Assembly: GCA_017538105.1 (NCBI GenBank)
Contig: JAFYJN010000067.1
Span: forward strand, 55,753-119,752
Reading direction: 5' to 3'
DNA: 64,000 nt
Source: Prevotella sp.
GTDB taxonomy: Bacteria > Bacteroidota > Bacteroidia > Bacteroidales > Bacteroidaceae
Numbering within the stretch: the first letter of the stretch is position 1; every line of letters begins with the position of its first letter. Below the pieces are notes generated by a model. It was given only the letters and a program-made list of their open reading frames with translations, was not told where the DNA came from and made no database searches. Positions 9,801 through 17,357 of this stretch are shown one piece after another. The position numbers and the translations under genes were made by a program.

Positions 9801-11634
9801 CATCGTAGAGATTGAATAGATTCCCTAAATTGGCGTATCTATAACTTGAGTTGTCAGGATAAGTATAGTATTCGGCATTGCTCCCATGGTTCTCATAGAA
9901 GATAGGATAATAACCTTTTTCCACACGGTAGCCATAGTCGGCGGGCTCTGTGTCGCTGGCGTTCAGCCAGGTCACCTTGTTCATGTCGCCTGATGTGAGT
10001 TCCTCGGTGGTCAGCCCTTTCACCGACTGCCCGCCGTCGTAACTCTCAGGTATGGCATAGCCGTTGAAAAGATTGGTGTCGTAATAGCAGTAGGTCACGG
10101 AAGGGTACAGGTAATTGCCCGCCGGATTCAGTTCGGGGTTGTTTGCTCCGTCAGTTGTGCCCACGAGTCCCACGACGGCAGAGGGTTTTTTGTTTTGGTT
10201 ATAGTCCTCGCTGTTGATTGTGCCCAGCATCAGGCACTGTGTGATGCGTTCCAAGTTGTCGTCCTCGTCCCATTCCAAATTACCGCAGAGGCCGCCGACA
10301 TGATTGTACCATGGTCTTTGCGACCGTATGCCTGTGGTCTGTCCTTTATCGTCAAGGATTTTGTCGCTGGCATCGAGGTGACCACTGAACGAACAGCATT
10401 GCACCATGCTGTGCTTATATCCCGGGTTGTTTTCCACCCCTTTTTTCATCTGTCCCACGATGCCGCCCACATAGCCATACGACTTGATGAGCATTGTGCT
10501 GCCACAGGCAAAAAGGCTTGCCATGGGCTGCAATTGACCACACACGCCGCCGACATTATAGCGTACCAAAAACCTATCAGTATCATGCTGGTAGTTGATT
10601 GACCCCATCGACACGCAGGCGTATGCCTCCTCGCCCTGCTCCATCAGTCCCACGATTCCACCGACATTGACCGGTCCTTTTGAAAAAGCATACGGGGTGT
10701 AGCGGAAGGTAATGTCGGCATTGGCGAGACAGTCGTACAGGCACCTGCCATTATCGGACAACGTTGAATATTTACCGCTGTCGATGCCGCAAATCCCCCC
10801 AACATACAGACAGTCGGTGGCGTTGATAGTCACATTGGCCGTACTGTGGATGATTCCTAAATTGCCAAATCTTCCGCAGATTCCGCCTACGGTAACCGTT
10901 GCACTGGTGCCCCCATTGACGGTGATGCTGCCGCTGACCGAAACGTCATCTATCGCAAAGTAAACATAATGACCTCCGATGTCTTCGTTTCTTTCAATGA
11001 AACTCCCCCTGAACCACAAGTCGGTACCCTCATAGGGAGTGTTCGCATCAATGGTGTTGCCGCAGACTCCGCCAAAGAAAATATTCTCTTCTGTAGTATG
11101 GTCAGACAAATCGGCATTGATGCAGTAATCCTCCAGTTGCAGGTGCGACAAATTTCCGCCAAGCAGGCCGAACAGTCCGAAATGCTTGACGGTGGCTGCT
11201 GAAGCGACGTTGATGTACATGCCGCTTATCTTATGCTTCTGTTCCGTCTTGAAGCCATTGGCGGCATAGTCTTTCAGGTCCATACCCACGAACAGTCCCC
11301 GGAAGTAATTGTCGGAGTTGCAACCGATGGGAACCCACTGCACACGCTGTCCGTCAACCTCCTTGTTCAGGTCGATGTCGGCGGCAAGTGCCACCACCTT
11401 GTTTTTATAGGTCTCGGCACCCGTATTCACATTGTATGCCAACTGTGCCAACTGTCCGGGCGTACTGATTTGGATGGGGTCGGTCATTGAGCCTTGCCCC
11501 TCGGTGATTGCTTCCCGGTAATCATACCACGTCGGACCGGTAAACTCCTCGGGCACATCACTTTGTGCAAGACAAACATTTGAAATCAGCAGCCCCAACA
11601 TGGAGAGCAAAAATCCGTATATCCTCTTTTTCAT
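6844..11634 (-). CDS. Giant secreted GLUG/LRR repeat surface protein
   Basis: A 1596-residue secreted protein. Signal peptide MKKRIYGFLLSMLGLLISNV with cleavage near CLAQ. Residues about 40-560 and 740-1020 hold many GLUG-like repeats (VGGICG, VGGIVGLM, VGGVCGQL), a beta-helix type common in cell-surface adhesins. A calcium-binding-like loop (FDTNGDKRLSLAEIS) sits near residue 1155, directly before a BspA-type leucine-rich block (about 1180-1330: ITLPAKVTTVEPGAFFGSEI, IVIPGVIDEIKPGAI). The C-terminus WYTIDGRRISGKPAGRGLYI-HNGKK is the short Prevotella sorting-like tail. A role in adhesion or substrate binding is inferred from the repeats. The gene lies directly after the 1670-aa giant on the same strand. 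Confidence 0.85.
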   Translation of the reverse strand: MKKRIYGFLLSMLGLLISNVCLAQSDVPEEFTGPTWYDYREAITEGQGSMTDPIQISTPGQLAQLAYNVNTGAETYKNKVVALAADIDLNKEVDGQRVQWVPIGCNSDNYFRGLFVGMDLKDYAANGFKTEQKHKISGMYINVASAATVKHFGLFGLLGGNLSHLQLEDYCINADLSDHTTEENIFFGGVCGNTIDANTPYEGTDLWFRGSFIERNEDIGGHYVYFAIDDVSVSGSITVNGGTSATVTVGGICGRFGNLGIIHSTANVTINATDCLYVGGICGIDSGKYSTLSDNGRCLYDCLANADITFRYTPYAFSKGPVNVGGIVGLMEQGEEAYACVSMGSINYQHDTDRFLVRYNVGGVCGQLQPMASLFACGSTMLIKSYGYVGGIVGQMKKGVENNPGYKHSMVQCCSFSGHLDASDKILDDKGQTTGIRSQRPWYNHVGGLCGNLEWDEDDNLERITQCLMLGTINSEDYNQNKKPSAVVGLVGTTDGANNPELNPAGNYLYPSVTYCYYDTNLFNGYAIPESYDGGQSVKGLTTEELTSGDMNKVTWLNASDTEPADYGYRVEKGYYPIFYENHGSNAEYYTYPDNSSYRYANLGNLFNLYDDGYGKANTYSTVYASGALLCAMPVKFVKGDSADDFVSTLSAPTKTYNWEEKLTGRSIIMTCETFFPETDVIKVKDKTATAYNGGTCFVTTTAKVRKKTVTYNRPAILGGTKYLGLNSTIDKEWDGSEADRFAAGTGTAGDPYLIKNAAQLYHAIKTNQTGQFYKQLCNITITKSVSSDDPDKLNNTLITDACFAPANPQRHVTANWQTDLCTWDANYNGDGHTVSGLYLNDYYNTPPTETGTFFSLFGKVDDNGSISNLAVVDTWIAPEPTVVNGTKTNAELTTHYGIIAGIVRGSITNCIVQGVNAVGRPCGGICACVRGIVEDCISAVVPLTTEQDQFTPFIPYTSNYASIQNSVKNCLSVSPVMFSSADKSMGDKKALKDCYWLKGYEPGSTGQTLDEIGAALGKRDRWSWSSNYFPTLKTFAHTDIAKLLMVPVRTDNNYNAANNYLLGFTKMLEFEPGAATWTNLHGTEYIEADSELGIIAPSTTMETGASSGMMTPMEAICASLDKSFYYIPMRTNSGDIERGISFVDIHAEKACVKAFDTNGDKRLSLAEISAVTTEQTLTAFTSTDVQLEALQMKKFPEFRFFKAVTTLTTQLSGLSNLEEVRLPYNLQTITGEGLAGTGDRPFSMTAIKEITLPAKVTTVEPGAFFGSEIENIYVDPFNTTFVSREGILFDSNNALVAFPNGRSGEEIVIPGVIDEIKPGAIYRIFGLQKVFFDTSDYSTVADLGDNGIFTGDDGLVDVYISDATYGSILFNQYLDDASWEEYADAGKLHCYYPLKIGSAKAATMYIGFDTELPTDLRAYIVTESSKEEKLAYLKRMANQIPNRSPIVIFAEEPGTYRLFPLDEPLTPWNMYENKLNGVGRDGMEVYQSDSDRGSILTLGRNSSGVLGFFYYKGTDPIQPYRAYLTYEWVTNANPYLLFSVLDDETTGINGIETSTIPDKQSLEATEWYTIDGRRISGKPAGRGLYIHNGKKYIVK

Positions 11635-11699
11635 TGTATATTGCTTTGTTTAATATGTATATTCATAATTTTGCAGAAGACGGTTTCTTCACCCTTCTA

Positions 11700-14600
11700 T
11701 TAGAATCTGAATTTGAATATTTCCTCTCCAGTGCTCAACAGATAGACATCTCGGCGTTCGAGCGGCACAAACATGGTGGTACCGACAGCCTCTTTCTTGA
11801 ACATCGTCATGCCGCCTGATGAGAACACACGCACCATGTTGCCTGCGGTGAGTCCGTCGAGACGCACCCCATTGTCGAGGGTGGTGACGGTCACCTGATG
11901 ACCCGTCGGTTCATCGCTGATGACCGGCCGTATGAATGTGGCAGGATCTTCCGCCGGGAAGAGGTTGACGAGTGTCGGGTTCTCCTGTGCCCTGACGTTG
12001 TTGACAGCCGCCATCATCGACTCCAGTCCATCCTCAACATAACTCCAGTCAACCAGGTGGCAGTTGACGTAAGCCTGTATCGGTTCGGTGATACCATTGA
12101 CCTCAAGGGGGACATATGCCTTGCGTTTGCCGCCAATTGTCTGGAATTTGTAGAAGCCGTCTCCTTCTGTAATACCATACTCTTCATTTTCAGCGAAGAC
12201 GACATATTTAGCATTATCCAAGGCTTCGAAACTGTCTGGATGGGGGTACACACCAACAAAGGCAGCCATATCCTTGTTTAAACTTGCATGGTCAGTGAGT
12301 TCCACGAGTATGATATTCTTTCCATTCTCGATGCTTTGGCTCACCACGTTGCACTCCACGTCTTCCAGCGTAACGCGGGTGCTCTTAACGGCACTCACAT
12401 GTCGGCGGAAACTCATGGCCCTATTGCGAGGATGTGCCTGGGCATGGAAGGCGTTGAGATACTCCACGACCACCTGGCTTGTGATACGGCCGTCGAACTC
12501 GTCTGTGATGGGATATTGCACGACATACGCTTGGCTATCGTAAGGTTTCACGTAGGCACCCTCTATGACATGGCTGTCACCATTGATGATGGCTGTCACG
12601 CCGTTGATGGCAGATGTTCCGGTGTTCTTGATACTTACAACGATGGGCAGGGTGTTGCTGCCGAGCAGCGAGGCGCTGCCATAATCCACATCCCATTCGC
12701 AACTGTTGCGGAAGTACTTCTCATTATACATGATTACGGCTCCATTCTCATTGACATCGGCAAGTGTATATACCGCGCTGATCTTGGCATCGTCGAGGAA
12801 ACCGTCGAAACTGGTGATGATGAGGTTGCGCTGCATGTCTCCAACAGAGTCGATCATCTCTGCGCCCAATGTTATGGGGTCGGTAATCTGCAAGGCGTTG
12901 GATACGAAGATGCGCGAGGCCAGAAGCATCATGGTGGAGTTCTTCGAGTATTTCTTCTCACCCTCGTCGCCACGATAAACGTTGCTCATCTGTGTCCACA
13001 TCACGGCAAAGTTGTCCAGATCCTCGGCATTGCTGTCGGTGACAATCTTCACCATGCCCGGCAGACCATGGCCCACGCCAAGGTCATTGCCCTGGCGGCC
13101 ATCGCCCCTGCCAGTCATGTCTATGGTCTTGACATAGATGTCGGAGATGGAGTCGGAAGCGGCATAGATCATCGCCACTACAGCGTTCTGTCCCACTCGC
13201 TTCATGTGGAACGACTGTGCCTGGAGCGACTCGTCGTAATAGTTGACGGTGTTGCTGCTGATATATTTCGAGGCATAGCGCATCACGCTCTTCTGTCCAG
13301 TTTCCAACAAGGTGGCCGCCACGAGCACGGTGTCGCCACGCATCAGCAGGTCGTACTGTTGGATGGCATGGTCATTGTCGAGGTTGAAGTTGTAGAGTGC
13401 CGTCGGCTCGCTCCACGAGGTTCCATCAAAGGTACGGAGCAGCAGGTTGCCCTTGAACTGTATGTTGTCGAGTGAGTCTGCCGACTCGTTCGGATCGACG
13501 ACATCGAACTTTCCGTGCTGATAAACCAGGGCGGCATGCCCGTTCTCCTGCATCGCCACTACGGGTTTCAGGTCAGCCCATCCGTCATCGGTCGTGACAT
13601 CGGTGAACGTCCAGTCGCCTGTTCCTTGACGCATAGCCGCACGGATGCAGGTGGTCTGCTGTACTGTACTGTTCAGGCTTACCACATGATCTTCGTCAAC
13701 CTCGCCGATGGCTTCCGACAACTGCTCAAAGGCTACAATCTCATGTTCGCCCCGCTTCGAGCGCATGTTGTTGCCGCCAAAGAGCCCATCGGCTGAGAGT
13801 GGCTCCTTGGTAATCCCGTTGCCTGCAATGTTGGCAACCACAACCTTGTCGTCGTTATAGTCGGATATTGCCCCCAAGTCATTATATACCACATGGTCGC
13901 CATCGAGGAAGTGAGGGTTGGCATCCATAGCCACATCATTGATGATAACCTCGCCGCTGATCTCTGTCGTCTCAGGGGCTGGTATTCTGTGGAGAGCCAT
14001 AGCCAAGGGACTAACCCCGGCACTGCCATTGAGCCAATAGGGGAAGTCATCGTGGAACGGATTGTGGTCATCGTCGGGGAAGAGTCTTCTGCCACCAAGT
14101 TGGAAGCCCGCGCTGCCGCTCCAACTGAAGATCGGGGTTTTCAGGTTAAGATATGCCTGGCCGATGACAACGCATGAGAGGACAAGTCCTACCCCTGGAG
14201 CATAACTGTCGAACGGCCCTTCCACTCCAAAGCGGAAGCCTGCCTTGCCTCCGAGACGCAAACCAGCCTGAACGTTGATCCATGGAGAAACTTTCTTTTT
14301 AGCAATCTTCTCCGGAGAGAAGAGATCCAAAGAGGCTCCTGCCGCAACTTTTCCACTGAAATCGAAAAAGTAGCCCATGTTCGTGCTCGACATGCTCTCT
14401 TCGGCTCCTTGCTGGAAGGATTTTATTCCGAAGTCGAGTTGCATGGAAGCCTCGAAACAGGCAGTGAAGGATATGTAGTCCTCCAACTTTTTTAAAACTG
14501 ATGCAAGAGACTGGAACCGCTCGTTCTCGGCAGCGTTCCAGCGCATACCGATACCATAACCTATCTGACCGGAAGCCTCGGTCACCTGGAAACGCTTGAA

Positions 14601-16712
14601 GTCGAACGGCGGCATCTTGAAGGCGAGGTTGGCACCACCAAACCATCCCTTGCCGATGCGTCGGCTGGAGATGTCGAAGATGTCATCAATCTCGTCGTAA
14701 ATCCAATCATCGAAACTCACGTCATCACCGATGACACTTGCCTGACGACCATTCTTGCCTACAAGTTCATACTTCTCGAGTTCCTTCAGTTCTTGGCGCG
14801 CCTTGCTGTACTTCGGATCCTCTCCTGGCCGCTCGTCCTCACGATTGACCGTGAGGTTTATTTTCATGTTGATAATGTTCTTGCGGATATTATAGATTAC
14901 AGCCGTATTGACGCTTACTGGTTTGAATGAGAACTTAAGTTGTAGGGGTAGTCTCAGGTCATAGCCTGCGTCGGCAAAACCGCGGGAGACGTTGTCTGCG
15001 TCGTTGTTGCCTACATAGTTTTCGTTCACCTCCTCGTTTGCCGCCTCATCCACGTCGTCACGGTTGAAATCGATATTCCTCAGGTAGGGAAACTTGGCAT
15101 ATTGTGTATCGCCCACCTTCAGCGCCACCTTTGCCGTACAGCCCTTGTCGATGACATCGAGAAGGTTGAAGCGCACGAAGTAGTAGTCGTAGGTGAAGGA
15201 AGTGAACTCAGACGCCCTGACCACCTCGGCGGTCTGCTCGGTGGCCTCCTTGGCGGTATTCGTCGCAATGTCGGTGGCGAAGAGTTGGCAGTCGGGGGCT
15301 GTACTTCCCTTTGGTATGGAGAAGGATGTCTCGAACTGTGCATAGCGTTCTATCACTTTGTTGTTGAGCAGTTTGGGATAGTCGTTGCCCAGGTCTTCCA
15401 TGTAGGAGATGGTGTCGGCCTCGACCCTTCCTCCCAAATCGACGGCATCGATGGAACAGAGCCGATGGTCCACCCCCTGGCGTATGATGATGGCCTTCTC
15501 GTCGTTGAGGTTCATGAAGTGCTGGTCGCTGATATTGAACCCGCTGCTCACGGTTCCTTTTTGCGGGGTGAGTGCCACCTGGCAGAGATCGGGGTTGACA
15601 ATGCCCTCGTCGTCAACGGCTCCCGGGTATTTATAGAGCATCGGCAGACAGCCATCGACGAGAATCTCGATGTAGGCGGGATTGCTCATCGTGACAATCT
15701 TGTGCTGTTTGCTCTTGCTGTCATACCCGTCGTATCTCACCGACGGATCATAAATGCGGTTGCCGGCATAATCCACTCGTTCCGGATGGATGGTGGCATT
15801 CTTTATCTGTTTGCCCTTATCATTAAACAGTGCCAGGTACAGCGTATCGTATCTCTCATAGAGTCCCGTCCCAAGCCAATTGAAGTTCATCATCTCCCTA
15901 CCTTCGTGCTTATCCAGATTGAATGTGGTGGAGATTTCCATGGTATTCATGCGGTCGTTCAGGTCGATGCCCGCATGCAGTTTACTCTTGTCAATTCGCA
16001 GTTTCTTGTCGTCGCCACTCATCAGAAACACATCCAACAAATCACTATTCTTCGGCACATAGAAACTTTGGAACTTGTCACTCTGCAGGTCCAGCGTGGT
16101 GGATGTCTTATGCAGGTCGCCATCCTCATCCATATAGCCAGTGACATATTCCAGTTTGTAGGTCTCGCCCGTCACCTGCCGTTTCTGGTCGAGCATGAAC
16201 ATATACAGATTGTCATTGTCCCACTCATATACGAAGTACTTGAATTTTACTGTCTCGTCGTTGTCCACCCTCCTGACAGAAATTTGGTAGGCTACCGTGT
16301 CGCGTGGTACGGGGGCGTTGACGAAGAAGTAGTCGTCAACGGTCTGTGATATGCTGTCAGGACCATTGCTGACAACAACCTCGTAAGTGTGATGAATGTT
16401 GTCAAGATCTTCTATCTTGAAGCATAGCAGCCCATGGTCGCGCATTTTCCAGAACTGGCGTTTATCATCAAGGTTTTTCATCCTTTCTGAGGCGAGCATC
16501 TGCTTTAGTTGGTTCACCTCCACCAGGTTACCGGCAACTGTCTGCGCGCTAGTTTGCACCTCACGCCAGATGAGCCCGGAGCCCGCATCCTCTATTTTGC
16601 TAAAGTCGGTCACATCAGTCACATTGTTGGCATACCAAAGTCTGAAACTCTGAGCTTGTGAGGACAATGCCACAATCAGCATGAAAAGCCATGTAAGCGT
16701 AAACTTTCTCAT
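11700..16712 (-). CDS. Giant secreted protein with T9SS-like C-terminal domain
   Basis: 1670 residues with a signal peptide (MRKFTLTWLFMLIVALSSQA). I do not recognise the N-terminal two thirds; they contain a Gly-rich beta region (about 800-900: INVQAGLRLGGKAGFRFGV, FSWSGSAGFQLGGRR) that resembles barrel or strand-rich repeats. A propeller-like middle part follows. A CARDB-like Ig domain is visible near residue 1355 (LPIVVSIKNTGTSAINGVTA). The last 50 residues (GLTAGNMVRVFSSGGMTMFK then FVPLERRDVYLLSTGEE) fit the pattern of a T9SS type-A sorting domain, and sprA is present in this window. Upstream lie a 69-aa peptide, a small membrane protein and the AraC-type regulator, probably one regulated unit. 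Confidence 0.78.
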   Translation of the reverse strand: MRKFTLTWLFMLIVALSSQAQSFRLWYANNVTDVTDFSKIEDAGSGLIWREVQTSAQTVAGNLVEVNQLKQMLASERMKNLDDKRQFWKMRDHGLLCFKIEDLDNIHHTYEVVVSNGPDSISQTVDDYFFVNAPVPRDTVAYQISVRRVDNDETVKFKYFVYEWDNDNLYMFMLDQKRQVTGETYKLEYVTGYMDEDGDLHKTSTTLDLQSDKFQSFYVPKNSDLLDVFLMSGDDKKLRIDKSKLHAGIDLNDRMNTMEISTTFNLDKHEGREMMNFNWLGTGLYERYDTLYLALFNDKGKQIKNATIHPERVDYAGNRIYDPSVRYDGYDSKSKQHKIVTMSNPAYIEILVDGCLPMLYKYPGAVDDEGIVNPDLCQVALTPQKGTVSSGFNISDQHFMNLNDEKAIIIRQGVDHRLCSIDAVDLGGRVEADTISYMEDLGNDYPKLLNNKVIERYAQFETSFSIPKGSTAPDCQLFATDIATNTAKEATEQTAEVVRASEFTSFTYDYYFVRFNLLDVIDKGCTAKVALKVGDTQYAKFPYLRNIDFNRDDVDEAANEEVNENYVGNNDADNVSRGFADAGYDLRLPLQLKFSFKPVSVNTAVIYNIRKNIINMKINLTVNREDERPGEDPKYSKARQELKELEKYELVGKNGRQASVIGDDVSFDDWIYDEIDDIFDISSRRIGKGWFGGANLAFKMPPFDFKRFQVTEASGQIGYGIGMRWNAAENERFQSLASVLKKLEDYISFTACFEASMQLDFGIKSFQQGAEESMSSTNMGYFFDFSGKVAAGASLDLFSPEKIAKKKVSPWINVQAGLRLGGKAGFRFGVEGPFDSYAPGVGLVLSCVVIGQAYLNLKTPIFSWSGSAGFQLGGRRLFPDDDHNPFHDDFPYWLNGSAGVSPLAMALHRIPAPETTEISGEVIINDVAMDANPHFLDGDHVVYNDLGAISDYNDDKVVVANIAGNGITKEPLSADGLFGGNNMRSKRGEHEIVAFEQLSEAIGEVDEDHVVSLNSTVQQTTCIRAAMRQGTGDWTFTDVTTDDGWADLKPVVAMQENGHAALVYQHGKFDVVDPNESADSLDNIQFKGNLLLRTFDGTSWSEPTALYNFNLDNDHAIQQYDLLMRGDTVLVAATLLETGQKSVMRYASKYISSNTVNYYDESLQAQSFHMKRVGQNAVVAMIYAASDSISDIYVKTIDMTGRGDGRQGNDLGVGHGLPGMVKIVTDSNAEDLDNFAVMWTQMSNVYRGDEGEKKYSKNSTMMLLASRIFVSNALQITDPITLGAEMIDSVGDMQRNLIITSFDGFLDDAKISAVYTLADVNENGAVIMYNEKYFRNSCEWDVDYGSASLLGSNTLPIVVSIKNTGTSAINGVTAIINGDSHVIEGAYVKPYDSQAYVVQYPITDEFDGRITSQVVVEYLNAFHAQAHPRNRAMSFRRHVSAVKSTRVTLEDVECNVVSQSIENGKNIILVELTDHASLNKDMAAFVGVYPHPDSFEALDNAKYVVFAENEEYGITEGDGFYKFQTIGGKRKAYVPLEVNGITEPIQAYVNCHLVDWSYVEDGLESMMAAVNNVRAQENPTLVNLFPAEDPATFIRPVISDEPTGHQVTVTTLDNGVRLDGLTAGNMVRVFSSGGMTMFKKEAVGTTMFVPLERRDVYLLSTGEEIFKFRF

Positions 16713-16725
16713 ATCACATTTTTTT

Positions 16726-16935
16726 TCATTTTTCTTTGTCGTCTACGGTCTCTGATTCCCATACATTCGTTCCATTACTCAGAGCCTCATCGGTACCCTC
16801 TGTGGGATCGTAAGGAAGCGTTTCGTCGTTACTTCCGTCAAGTAAATTCTCCGATGCACACAAAAAGATACTTATTGCCGGTGTCATGTATTTTGACTTC
16901 ACCGCTGTTTGCTGTTCGTAGTCTTGCTTATTCAT
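16726..16935 (-). CDS. Short peptide with Bacteroidota leader-like motif
   Basis: A 69-residue protein without a signal peptide. It has the layout of many short Bacteroidota proteins of unknown role: a Lys/Tyr start (KSKYMTPAIS), a hydrophobic patch (IFLCASE), the LLDGS motif, then an acidic, Gly/Asn/Thr-rich tail. The LLxGS site looks like a leader-cleavage motif, but this is a resemblance only. It starts 14 bp after the stop of the small membrane protein gene and ends 13 bp before the giant secreted protein, so all three are likely on one transcript. It may be a processed peptide or an assembly partner; function unknown. Confidence 0.6.
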   Translation of the reverse strand: MNKQDYEQQTAVKSKYMTPAISIFLCASENLLDGSNDETLPYDPTEGTDEALSNGTNVWESETVDDKEK

Positions 16936-16949
16936 AGGTTTCTTTTCAA

Positions 16950-17165
16950 TTATTTAGACATGTCGAGCATAGCGGAGCGGCTGAGGCCTTGGCTCACGCC
17001 ATAGTCAATGAGTTTTTGGTTGCGTCGCACCTCGCGGACGATGCTGTCATCTTTCAATTTCATGTCGCGCTCTTGACGGTAAGCATGCCAGAGCAATAGC
17101 GCCACAAGCACGACGAGTACCGCTACGACTACAGCCAGAATAATGATTAATGTGGATGTTTGCAT
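16950..17165 (-). CDS. Small single-span membrane protein
   Basis: 71 residues: a transmembrane helix right at the N-terminus (TSTLIIILAVVVAVLVVLVA) followed by a charged cytoplasmic-looking tail (RQERDMKLKDDSIVREVRRN) that may form a coiled coil. The start at 17165 (MQTST) is chosen over an upstream Met at 17192, because the promoter -7 box at 17196-17203 puts transcription start near 17190, leaving almost no leader for the longer form. It is the first gene after the AraC-type regulator and probably the first of the regulated unit with the 69-aa peptide and the giant secreted protein. Function unknown. Confidence 0.6.
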   Translation of the reverse strand: MQTSTLIIILAVVVAVLVVLVALLLWHAYRQERDMKLKDDSIVREVRRNQKLIDYGVSQGLSRSAMLDMSK

Positions 17166-17195
17166 GTTTTTTGCTTTATTTGTTAATGACATTCA

Positions 17196-17223
17196 CAAAA
17201 ATAAAGAAATCTGCCTATGCAAA
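17196..17223 (-). promoter_or_regulatory. Predicted promoter of the small membrane protein/giant protein unit
   Basis: On the minus strand, TATTTTTG (17203-17196) matches the Bacteroidota -7 consensus TAnnTTTG. TTTG at 17223-17220 could be the -33 element, though the 16-nt spacing is shorter than the usual 19-21. A short spacing fits a promoter that needs an activator; two direct repeats lie immediately upstream. Confidence 0.55.
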
Positions 17224-17231
17224 CAATAGCA

Positions 17232-17270
17232 CAGACAGATTTGGAAGCGTTTTCAGACAGATTTGGAAGC
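17232..17270 (-). promoter_or_regulatory. Tandem direct repeats, probable AraC-type operator
   Basis: CAGACAGATTTGGAAGC (17 nt) occurs exactly twice, at 17232-17248 and 17254-17270, 22 bp apart (two helical turns), directly upstream of the -33 box of the predicted promoter. A third, weaker copy (14 of 17 matching) is at 17341-17357, touching the stop codon of the regulator gene. AraC-family proteins typically bind two direct half-sites 21-22 bp apart next to the -35 region. The neighbouring regulator is the obvious candidate to bind here. Confidence 0.6.
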
Positions 17271-17357
17271 TTTGTGCAAGTTGCGCGCCATCGAGCTCGC
17301 TCGAAATGGCCGAGGCGCAGCCAAAAGTATCCAAACGAAAAGACGAAATTGGAAGCG

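Noticed and set aside
12288-16349. Two long plus-strand frames (395 and 415 codons) within the 1670-aa giant
   Set aside because: Same strand-shadow effect; the minus-strand frame has signal peptide and sorting-like tail and is the real gene.
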